The position numbers and the translations under genes are program-made. Shown piece by piece: positions 1-5,576 of a stretch of DNA of 7,690 nucleotides (positions are counted from its first letter, which is position 1; each line of letters starts with the position of its first letter). The DNA comes from Pseudomonadota bacterium (lineage in GTDB: Bacteria > Pseudomonadota > Alphaproteobacteria > UBA8366 > JADFVY01): assembly GCA_030671915.1 (NCBI GenBank), contig DAOVHN010000104.1, positions 1-7,690 on the forward strand, given 5' to 3'. A model generated the notes under the pieces. It worked only from the letters and a program-made list of their open reading frames with translations. It was not told where the DNA came from and made no database searches.

Positions 1-1065
1 GCCACAACACCGTCCTGGCGCCCGGATATCGATGGCGAGGCCTGCCTTGTCGAGGAAGTCCTGCGGGTCAACGGGTTCGACAATATCCCCGTGGTGCCGC
101 TGGATCGCGACAGCGCCCTGCCCGAGCAAATCCTGACCGTCGGCCAGCGTCGCGAGGGCTTTGCCCGCAAGGTGCTGGCGGGGCGCGGCATGATGGAGGC
201 GGTGACCTGGTCCTTCATGCATGAAGACCACGCCAAGCTGTTCGGCGGCGTGCCGGATTCGTTGCGCCTGGAAAATCCGATTAGCGCGGATTTATCGGTC
301 ATGCGGCCATCGATCCTGCCGAACCTGCTGGCGGCGGCGGGCCGGAACGCGGATCGCGGCTACGGCGACGCCGGCCTGTTCGAGGTCGGACCGGCCTGGC
401 GCGACGACACGCCGGAGGGCGAGGATATCCTGGCCGCCGGCCTGCGTACCGGCCGCAGCGGCCCGCGCCACTGGGCCCAGCCGCCGCGACCAATCGACGC
501 ATTCGACGCCAAGGCCGATGCGATGGCCGTGCTGGCAGCCTGCGGCGCCCCGGTCGACAATCTTCAAGTCAGTCGCGATGCGCCGGCCTGGTATCACCCG
601 GGGCGATCGGGCGCGTTGCGCCTGGGGCCGAACGTTCTGGCCTGGTTCGGCGAACTGCACCCGCGCGTACTGAAGGCCATGGACGTAAAAGGCCCGGCCG
701 CCGGTTTTGAAATTTTCATCCACAAGGCGCCTCGGCCCCGCGCCAAGGGTGGAAAGACCAGGCCGTTGCTCCGGCCCTCGCCATTCCAGCCGCTGGGCCG
801 CGATTTCGCCTTCATCGTCGCTGCGGATGTGACGGCCGACAGCCTGATTCGCGCCGCCCGGGGCGCCGACAAGGTGCTGATCGCCGATGTCCGCCTGTTC
901 GATATCTATGAGGGCGAGGGCGTCGGGGAAGGCAGAAAATCGGTGGCCATCGCGGTCACGCTGCAGCCGACGGAGCGGACGCTGACCGACGAGGACATCG
1001 AGAAGGTCTCGGCCGCCATCGTCGCCGCCGTAACCAAACAGACTGGCGGCACATTGCGGGGTTGA
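1..1065 (+). CDS. pheT: Phenylalanine--tRNA ligase beta subunit, C-terminal part (5' end outside window)
   Basis: This is the beta chain of the cytoplasmic alpha2-beta2 phenylalanyl-tRNA synthetase, which attaches phenylalanine to tRNA-Phe. The reading frame is open from base 1, so the 354 residues seen are a bit under half of the usual ~800. Visible residues 1-35 are the end of the B5 domain (PSWRPDIDGE, then LVEEVLRVNGFDNIP). Residues ~45-250 are the catalytic-like module, with the typical MRPSILPNLL and GLFEVGPAW segments. Residues ~258-354 are the FDX-ACB anticodon-binding domain, opening with RPSPFQPLGRDFAF and including LFDIYEGEGVGEGRKSVAI. The frame is intact and ends in TGA with no truncation. 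The start codon, the B1-B4 domains and the expected partner pheS lie upstream. No strong terminator follows; a 6-bp inverted repeat around the stop (1044-1049 with 1066-1071) has no T-run. The family assignment is certain from these motifs. Confidence 0.97.
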   Translation, partial: ATTPSWRPDIDGEACLVEEVLRVNGFDNIPVVPLDRDSALPEQILTVGQRREGFARKVLAGRGMMEAVTWSFMHEDHAKLFGGVPDSLRLENPISADLSVMRPSILPNLLAAAGRNADRGYGDAGLFEVGPAWRDDTPEGEDILAAGLRTGRSGPRHWAQPPRPIDAFDAKADAMAVLAACGAPVDNLQVSRDAPAWYHPGRSGALRLGPNVLAWFGELHPRVLKAMDVKGPAAGFEIFIHKAPRPRAKGGKTRPLLRPSPFQPLGRDFAFIVAADVTADSLIRAARGADKVLIADVRLFDIYEGEGVGEGRKSVAIAVTLQPTERTLTDEDIEKVSAAIVAAVTKQTGGTLRG

Positions 1066-1092
1066 CCGCCACCCCCGACCGTTAACTAAAAT
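1062..1092 (+). promoter_or_regulatory. Possible sigma70-type promoter for the J-domain gene
   Basis: TTGACC (1062-1067, 5/6 match to the -35 consensus) overlaps the pheT stop codon. TAAAAT (1087-1092, 5/6 match to -10) lies 19 bases downstream. The spacer is longer than the ideal 17, so this is only a candidate. It would give a leader of about 80 bases before the J-domain gene. A GTTAAC palindrome (1081-1086) sits inside the spacer. Confidence 0.3.
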
Positions 1093-1180
1093 TCGGCACG
1101 ATACTTGCTGTTTCCCCAAGGCGAAACGGGCATTCTCGGATCTGCTCGCACACTGGAAACTGCATTCTTAGTTGACGAAT

Positions 1181-1960
1181 ATGACAGACCCTCGGATAGT
1201 CTATGGCGAAGCGCTGCGTAAGGCCAAAGTCCTGCGTTCACGCCGCCGGCGCTTGTGGCTGGGCGACAAGCTGGAACATCCGGACGATTTCGACGCCATG
1301 CCGCACGCCAACGATCAGCCGCCGAAAGAACCCGGGAACCGATCCTATGTGGTTCCCTGTGCAAGCGATTTTCGGGACACAATATTGGAACTTGCCGAGC
1401 GTCGGGGCGTGAATGCCGGCGAACTGGCCCGGGCGGTCCTGCTGTTGATGCCGAACGAAGCAGCGCAATTCCCCGATCCGGGCGAACCGGCCCCCGGCGA
1501 CCGCGAGACGGTGATCCTGAAATCCGGCGCCAACGAAGGCAAGAACTGGCGCCGCAAGCCTCGCCTGCAGGTTCGGCTGGCTGGCGGCCACGATCCGGCG
1601 GGTATCCGTAGCGCGCTCGCCTTGGCGCTGGCCATGGATAGCGGCGACTACACGGTAAAAATCGAGGACGGGCGCGTCCCCGGCAGCGACCAGCGGCTGA
1701 AGGAGGCGCGTTCCGAACTCACCCGCTTGCGCTACCAGGTCAAGGCGATGTCCTTTGAACCCCTGGAACAGGGGATCAGGAAACGGGCGGATGCGCTCTA
1801 TGTCCTCGGATTTCCACCTGACGTCACACCGACGACCGATGAAATCAAGAAACGATACAGAAAACTGGCGGCTATCCACCACCCCGACAGCAGCCAGGGC
1901 GAACACCGCCGCATGAGCCAGTTGAACGAAGCGGTCGCGAAGCTTACCAAAGCAAAATAA
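1181..1960 (+). CDS. J-domain (DnaJ-like) co-chaperone protein with unassigned N-terminal part
   Basis: A 259-residue cytoplasmic protein whose last ~60 residues form a J-domain, the module that stimulates the ATPase of DnaK/Hsp70. Helix I is around ADALYVLGF (residues 203-211) and helix II around DEIKKRYRKLAAI. The essential HPD triplet is intact at residues 234-236, followed by helix III (HRRMSQLNEAVAKL). There are no Gly/Phe or zinc-finger regions, so it is not DnaJ itself. The N-terminus is very basic (KVLRSRRRRLWLGDK, residues 16-30). Residues 54-90 (SDFRDTILELAERRGVNAGELARAVLLLM) resemble a small helical or ribbon-helix-helix-like fold; this is inference only. Residues ~172-192 are probably helical. 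The start is uncertain: ATG 1181 is preferred, but in-frame TTG 1172 would add three residues (MTN), and neither has a well-placed Shine-Dalgarno (GGAAA at 1155-1159 is far). It follows pheT by 115 bp. Its client is unknown; the basic N-terminus could contact nucleic acid or a ribosome. Confidence 0.9.
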   Translation: MTDPRIVYGEALRKAKVLRSRRRRLWLGDKLEHPDDFDAMPHANDQPPKEPGNRSYVVPCASDFRDTILELAERRGVNAGELARAVLLLMPNEAAQFPDPGEPAPGDRETVILKSGANEGKNWRRKPRLQVRLAGGHDPAGIRSALALALAMDSGDYTVKIEDGRVPGSDQRLKEARSELTRLRYQVKAMSFEPLEQGIRKRADALYVLGFPPDVTPTTDEIKKRYRKLAAIHHPDSSQGEHRRMSQLNEAVAKLTKAK

Positions 1961-1987
1961 TTTTCCCGCCTTGCGCCTAAGGCCAGG

Positions 1988-2016
1988 TTGAGGCATGACA
2001 TCCGCCGCGCAATAAC
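1988..2016 (+). promoter_or_regulatory. Possible promoter for the Uup-type gene
   Basis: TTGAGG (1988-1993, 4/6) and AATAAC (2011-2016, 4/6) are separated by exactly 17 bases. Against it, a start site about 7 bases after the -10 would fall near 2023. That leaves a leader of only ~9 bases and excludes the GGGG (2017-2020) that looks like the Shine-Dalgarno. The promoter and this ribosome site therefore cannot both work as drawn; read-through from the J-domain gene 71 bp upstream is the alternative. Confidence 0.22.
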
Positions 2017-2031
2017 GGGGATACCGGTTTC

Positions 2032-3840
2032 GTGGCCGCACCGCTGCTTTCATTGAAGGATGTGTCGCTGGGTTTTGGCGGCAATCCGCTGTTCGACAAG
2101 GCCGACCTGGCGGTATGCCGGGGCGAACGAATCGCGCTGGTCGGGCGCAATGGGTCGGGCAAGTCGACGCTGCTGAAGCTGCTGGCCGGCCAGATCGAGC
2201 CTGATTCGGGCGAACGGCTGATTCAACTGGGGGTCCGGGTCGCCTATCTGCCGCAGGAACCCGACCTTTCCGGCTACGACACCGTGCTGGATTACGCCGC
2301 CGCCGGCCTGCCCGAGGGCGAGGAGCATGCGGCCCATATGGCCGAGGCCTTGCTGCACAGCCTGTCGCTGGACGGGGCCAGACCCACCGACGAGCTGTCG
2401 GGCGGTGAGACCCGGCGCGCTGCGCTGGCGCGGGCAATGGTCGGCGGCCCGGACGTGCTGCTGCTAGACGAGCCGACCAACCATCTGGACCTGCCGGCGA
2501 TCGAATGGCTGGAGCAGCGGCTGGCGGGCGGGCGGTTCGGCCTGATTGTCATAAGTCATGACCGCGCCTTCCTGGAACGCATCACCAACTGCACCCTGTG
2601 GCTGGACCGGGGGCGACTGCTGCGCTCGGACAAGGGCTTTGCGCATTTCGAGGCCTGGTCGGAAGAGATTCTGGAACGCGAGGCCGTCGAGACCGCCAAG
2701 CTGGACAAGCTGATCGCCCAGGAAACGACCTGGTCGCATCAGGGCATTACGGCCCGGCGCAAGCGCAACCAGGGCCGTTTGCGCCGCCTGCATGAATTGC
2801 GGGCCAGACGCGCCGGACAGGCCGGCCGAACCGGTAGCGTGCGGATGGAGGCGGCAGAGGCGGGGGGCGCCGGCAAACGGGTGATCGAAGCGAGGGACAT
2901 TGCCAAAGCTTATGACGCCAACGAGGTAATCTGCGGCTTTTCCACCCGCATCCTGCGCGGCGACCGGATCGGCATCATCGGGCCGAACGGCGCCGGCAAG
3001 ACGACATTGCTGCGCATGCTGATCGGCGATCTGCAGCCGGACAGCGGCGAACTGCGATTGGGGACCAATATCGAGATGGTCTATCTGGACCAGACGCGCG
3101 AGGCGCTGGCGCCCGGCGAGACGCCCTGGAGCCTGCTCTGCCCCGGCGGCGGGGACCAGGTGATGGTCGGCAACCGACCGCGCCATGTGGTCGCCTATAT
3201 GCGCGACTTCCTGTTCGCCGACAACCAGGCCCGCAGCCCGGTGGAGAGCCTGTCCGGCGGCGAGCGCAACCGCCTGCTGCTGGCCCGAGCGCTGGCTCGG
3301 CCATCGAACCTGCTGGTGCTGGACGAACCGACCAACGACCTCGACATGGACACGCTGGATCTGCTGCAGGAGCTGCTGGCCGATTACGAGGGCACGATCC
3401 TGCTGGTCAGCCATGACCGCGACTTCCTGGACCGCGTGGTGACATCGACGATCGCGGTGGAGGGTGGTGGATCGGCGATGGAGTATCCCGGCGGCTATTC
3501 CGATTATCTGCGCCAAAGGCCCGGCGGCGGCGGGGTAGGGACCGAATCGCGACCGGAAAAATCCGCCAGGAGGGAAAAGCCGAATCCGCCCGGAGTGCGC
3601 CGGAAACTGGGCTACAACCAGCAGCGTGCGCTGGACCGGTTACCCGGCGAAATCGATGCGCTGGAGAAGCAAGTTGCGGCATTGGAGGCCAAGCTTGCCG
3701 ATCCGACGCTTTATGCCCGCGATCCGGTCGGTTTCGACGATACGGCTGCTGCGCTGACCAAGGCGCGCGACGATAAGGCCGAAGCGGAAGAGGAGTGGCT
3801 GAAGCTGGAGATGCTTCGCGAAGAGCAGGAATCGAGCTGA
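2032..3840 (+). CDS. uup: ABC-F family ATPase, Uup type
   Basis: A soluble twin-ATPase protein of the ABC-F family, 602 residues (E. coli Uup is about 635), with no membrane segments, so it is not a transporter. ABC domain 1 has Walker A GRNGSGKST (38-46), signature LSGGE (122-126), Walker B/D-loop LLLDEPTNHLD (143-153) and H-switch His176. The inter-domain linker (~214-262) is basic and helical (ARRKRNQGRLRRLHELRARR). ABC domain 2 has GPNGAGKTT (317-325), LSGGE (407-411), LLVLDEPTNDLD (427-438) and His461. All catalytic elements are intact in both halves. Residues ~521-600 form the C-terminal coiled-coil typical of Uup (LGYNQQRALDRLPGEIDALEKQ), which separates it from EttA and YheS. Known roles of Uup concern ribosome function and DNA transposition/replication stability; the exact job here is inferred. 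The GTG start at 2032 puts the first beta strand (LLSLKDVSLGFGG) at the normal distance, with GGGG at 2017-2020 as a weak ribosome site. It is not obviously an antibiotic-resistance ABC-F protein. Confidence 0.92.
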   Translation: MAAPLLSLKDVSLGFGGNPLFDKADLAVCRGERIALVGRNGSGKSTLLKLLAGQIEPDSGERLIQLGVRVAYLPQEPDLSGYDTVLDYAAAGLPEGEEHAAHMAEALLHSLSLDGARPTDELSGGETRRAALARAMVGGPDVLLLDEPTNHLDLPAIEWLEQRLAGGRFGLIVISHDRAFLERITNCTLWLDRGRLLRSDKGFAHFEAWSEEILEREAVETAKLDKLIAQETTWSHQGITARRKRNQGRLRRLHELRARRAGQAGRTGSVRMEAAEAGGAGKRVIEARDIAKAYDANEVICGFSTRILRGDRIGIIGPNGAGKTTLLRMLIGDLQPDSGELRLGTNIEMVYLDQTREALAPGETPWSLLCPGGGDQVMVGNRPRHVVAYMRDFLFADNQARSPVESLSGGERNRLLLARALARPSNLLVLDEPTNDLDMDTLDLLQELLADYEGTILLVSHDRDFLDRVVTSTIAVEGGGSAMEYPGGYSDYLRQRPGGGGVGTESRPEKSARREKPNPPGVRRKLGYNQQRALDRLPGEIDALEKQVAALEAKLADPTLYARDPVGFDDTAAALTKARDDKAEAEEEWLKLEMLREEQESS

Positions 3841-3870
3841 GCGGCTCACCGGTTTTCAGTGTATAGTCCC

Positions 3871-3892
3871 GTTGACGAATAATTGACGGACA
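3871..3892 (+). repeat. Tandem 11-bp direct repeat before the OmpA-like gene
   Basis: Two units, GTTGACGAATA (3871-3881) and ATTGACGGACA (3882-3892), match at 8 of 11 positions, with TTGACG exact in both. The period is one helical turn, the geometry used by OmpR/PhoB-family response regulators. A -10-like TATAGT (3862-3867) lies just upstream but has no recognisable -35. The repeats would lie at or just after its start site. A regulatory role is inference. Confidence 0.4.
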
Positions 3893-3912
3893 GGTTCGCC
3901 ATAAAAGCCGTT

Positions 3913-3919
3913 AGGGAGG
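3913..3919 (+). promoter_or_regulatory. Strong ribosome binding site fixing the OmpA-like gene start
   Basis: AGGGAGG sits five bases before ATG 3925. It decides the start in favour of this ATG over the in-frame TTG at 3883, and that choice also places a clean signal peptide at the N-terminus. Confidence 0.85.
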
Positions 3920-3924
3920 AAAGA

Positions 3925-4884
3925 ATGCCGTATTCACCGCGCCCTGCAGTGCTCGCCGCCATCATACTGTTCCCCCTCGCCATGAGCGGCGCGGCTTCGG
4001 CCGCCGACGTCGAGGGTAGCAAGGACCACCCGCTGGTTTCCCGCTACGAAGGCGCGCAAATCGTTAAATACAGCCAGGAAAAATTCGACGAATACACGCT
4101 CCTGCTGGGCAAGGCCAAGGCACGCAAACCCGGCGAACATCAGACGGTCGAAGGGGCGGTCACGATGTTCCGTTACGAAATCGACAAAGAGCGGACAACG
4201 CTGGAGGTTTTCAAGAATTACGAAAAGGCCTTGGCCGACGCCGGCTTCGAGACCCTCTTCGCTTGCAAGAACAAGGAATGCGGCGGCCGGGACTTCGGCC
4301 TGGTTGTCATCCCCTATGACGGCGTCATGAGCGATAATTACAATGACCAGCGCTTCCTGGCGGCGAAACTGACCCGCCCGGAGGGAACGGCTTTTGTCTC
4401 TCTCTATGTCGTGAAGGCCTACAACATAGGCGGGCCGAAGAAAGACAATGTCTATGTTCAGCTCGATATCATCGAGACCGCCGCGATGGAGACGGGCAAG
4501 GTAACCGTCGACGCCGAAGCCATTGGAAAGGGGCTGGACGCCGAAGGCCATATCGCGATCTACGGCATCTATTTCGACAGCGGCAGCGACAAGGTCAAGG
4601 CCGAGTCGGACGAGGCGCTGGGCGAAATCGCAAAGCTCTTGAAATCGCGGCCCGATCTTGGGCTGCTGGTCGTCGGCCACACCGATAATCGGGGCAAGCT
4701 GGATTACAACATGGATCTTTCCAAACGGCGGGCGGCGTCGGTCGTCACGGCGTTGACGGAAGGCCACGGCATCGACGCGGCGCGTCTGACGCCGGCGGGT
4801 GTCGGTTTCCTGGCGCCGGTGGCCTCGAATCGCGGCGATGCGGGGCGGAGCCAAAACCGTCGCGTGGAACTTGTCGAGCGGTAA
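3925..4884 (+). CDS. Secreted DUF4892-like protein with C-terminal OmpA-like peptidoglycan-binding domain
   Basis: A 319-residue exported protein. Residues 1-26 are a Sec signal peptide: Arg6, a hydrophobic stretch AVLAAIILFPLAM, and a probable signal peptidase I cut after ASA (24-26). There is no lipobox Cys, so it should be a soluble periplasmic or surface-associated protein. Residues ~30-195 resemble DUF4892 (DHPLVSRYEGAQIVKYS near the start, NYEKALADAGFETLFAC later). Cys114 and Cys119 are the only conspicuous cysteines and may form a disulfide. Residues ~208-319 are an OmpA_C domain: IYFDSGSDKV, VVGHTDNRG and LSKRRAASV. Asp254 and Arg269 are spaced as the diaminopimelate-binding Asp271/Arg286 of E. 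coli OmpA, and NRRVELV closes the domain. It lacks the OmpA beta-barrel. It likely anchors to peptidoglycan while the N-terminal domain does something unknown at the envelope. It has its own strong ribosome site and an 84-bp gap from the Uup gene, so it may be separately transcribed. Confidence 0.94.
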   Translation: MPYSPRPAVLAAIILFPLAMSGAASAADVEGSKDHPLVSRYEGAQIVKYSQEKFDEYTLLLGKAKARKPGEHQTVEGAVTMFRYEIDKERTTLEVFKNYEKALADAGFETLFACKNKECGGRDFGLVVIPYDGVMSDNYNDQRFLAAKLTRPEGTAFVSLYVVKAYNIGGPKKDNVYVQLDIIETAAMETGKVTVDAEAIGKGLDAEGHIAIYGIYFDSGSDKVKAESDEALGEIAKLLKSRPDLGLLVVGHTDNRGKLDYNMDLSKRRAASVVTALTEGHGIDAARLTPAGVGFLAPVASNRGDAGRSQNRRVELVER

Positions 4885-4910
4885 CCGATGCTTCTGCGAT
4901 GATGCATCGG
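4885..4910 (+). terminator. Hairpin directly after the OmpA-like gene, possible terminator
   Basis: CCGATGC (4885-4891) pairs perfectly with GCATCGG (4904-4910), giving a 7-bp stem and 12-base loop right after the TAA stop. The bases that follow (CGGCAATTAT) are not a T-run, so an intrinsic terminator is doubtful. It may instead protect the mRNA 3' end. Confidence 0.35.
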
Positions 4911-5020
4911 CGGCAATTATGTGGTATTTTAGATTTCCTATAGTCGCTGCTGGCTCCATGCGGTGAATCGGCCGGCGTGCATGATGGCCTTACAGCCGTA
5001 CCGATATCATGAGTGGTCAC

Positions 5021-5040
5021 AATCGGCCGATTTGTATACT
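5021..5040 (+). promoter_or_regulatory. Palindrome and -10-like element before the YbaK-like gene
   Basis: AATCGGCCGATT (5021-5032) is a perfect 12-bp palindrome. TATACT (5035-5040, 5/6 to the -10 consensus) begins two bases later. The best -35 is TGGTCA (5014-5019, 4/6) at a short 15-base spacing, so the palindrome would fill the spacer as an operator would. The start site would be near 5047, leaving a ~29-base leader that includes the ribosome site. A second -10-like TATAGT lies at 4939-4944. Promoter function is inferred. Confidence 0.35.
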
Positions 5041-5061
5041 CCCCGCCGCCGGGCCGGCGAG

Positions 5062-5068
5062 AAGGGAG
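5062..5068 (+). promoter_or_regulatory. Ribosome binding site for the YbaK-like gene
   Basis: AAGGGAG ends seven bases before ATG 5076. It selects this start over the overlapping out-of-frame ATG at 5071 and the in-frame GTG at 5013, which would add 21 residues not expected in the family. Confidence 0.8.
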
Positions 5069-5075
5069 ATATGCC

Positions 5076-5546
5076 ATGTCATTCGGACGAAAATTCAAGG
5101 AGTACCTGCTGGACTCCCGTATCGATTTCGACCTCGTCGAGCATCGCCGCACGGGAAGCAGCAGCCAGACCGCCCAAGCCGCCCATATACCCGGTGACCG
5201 CCTGGCCAAGGCGGTGGTCCTGCAGCATGATGACGGATACGTCCTGGCCGTCGTACCCAGCACCCATCGCGTGGAGCTGGGCACGCTGGAACGGACCCTG
5301 GGCTGCAAGCTGAATATCGCCACGGAAGCCGAGGTCGGAAGGGTTTTCGGGGACTGCGTACTGGGTGCGGTGCCACCCGCCGGCCCCGCCTATGACCTGA
5401 AGACACTGGTGGACGAGGAACTGGACAAGCAGCCCGACGTCTATTTCGAGAGTGGCGACCACCGGACGCTGGTGCATGTCACGGGTGACGGGTTCCGGCA
5501 ACTGATGGCGGAAGCGCAACACGCGCAGTTCAGCCATCACGTCTGA
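5076..5546 (+). CDS. YbaK/EbsC-family aminoacyl-tRNA deacylase (editing protein)
   Basis: A 156-residue stand-alone protein of the YbaK/EbsC fold, related to the INS editing domain of prolyl-tRNA synthetase. Members hydrolyse mischarged tRNAs (for example Cys- or Ala-tRNA-Pro) in the cytoplasm. Supporting features are the N-terminal helix and strand FDLVEHRRTGSSSQTAQAAHIPGDRL, Lys45 in LAKAVVL (position of the catalytic Lys at 45-46 in ProX and YbaK), the motif GAVPPAG (97-103), and a C-terminal HRTLVHVTGDGFRQLM strand-helix. The glycine motif is of the VPPxG kind rather than the GGxSPxG of E. coli YbaK, so substrate specificity cannot be carried over and no gene symbol is given. Length is normal and the frame intact. 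It is preceded by a 191-bp gap with its own promoter-like elements. Its stop is only 30 bp from the stop of the convergent TPR gene, with no clear terminator between. Confidence 0.9.
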   Translation: MSFGRKFKEYLLDSRIDFDLVEHRRTGSSSQTAQAAHIPGDRLAKAVVLQHDDGYVLAVVPSTHRVELGTLERTLGCKLNIATEAEVGRVFGDCVLGAVPPAGPAYDLKTLVDEELDKQPDVYFESGDHRTLVHVTGDGFRQLMAEAQHAQFSHHV

Positions 5547-5576
5547 TCGGAAAACTTACCGGATTGAGGGCTGGGA

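Noticed and set aside
1044..1071. TGGCGG/CCGCCA inverted repeat around the pheT stop as a terminator
   Set aside because: Long 16-base loop, no T-run, and partly coding; likely chance in GC-rich sequence.
1238..2437. 399-codon open frame on the minus strand across the J-domain and Uup genes
   Set aside because: It is antisense to two clearly real genes, its translation is Arg/Pro/Ala-rich low-complexity sequence with no family resemblance, and GC-biased third positions create such long antisense frames.
2464..3516. 350-codon minus-strand frame opposite the second ABC domain of Uup
   Set aside because: It mirrors conserved Walker and signature motifs on the plus strand and shows no protein-like domains of its own.
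2032..3840. ABC-F protein as an antibiotic-resistance determinant
   Set aside because: The C-terminal coiled-coil and short inter-domain linker fit housekeeping Uup, and there is no resistance context or mobile element nearby.
3834..3856. Small hairpin with TTTT after the Uup stop as a terminator
   Set aside because: The stem is only 4-5 bp and the T-run is separated from it by several bases, too weak to call.
3934..4959. 341-codon open frame on the minus strand opposite the OmpA-like gene
   Set aside because: The plus strand encodes a signal peptide and an intact OmpA_C domain with a strong ribosome site; the antisense frame has no recognisable motif.
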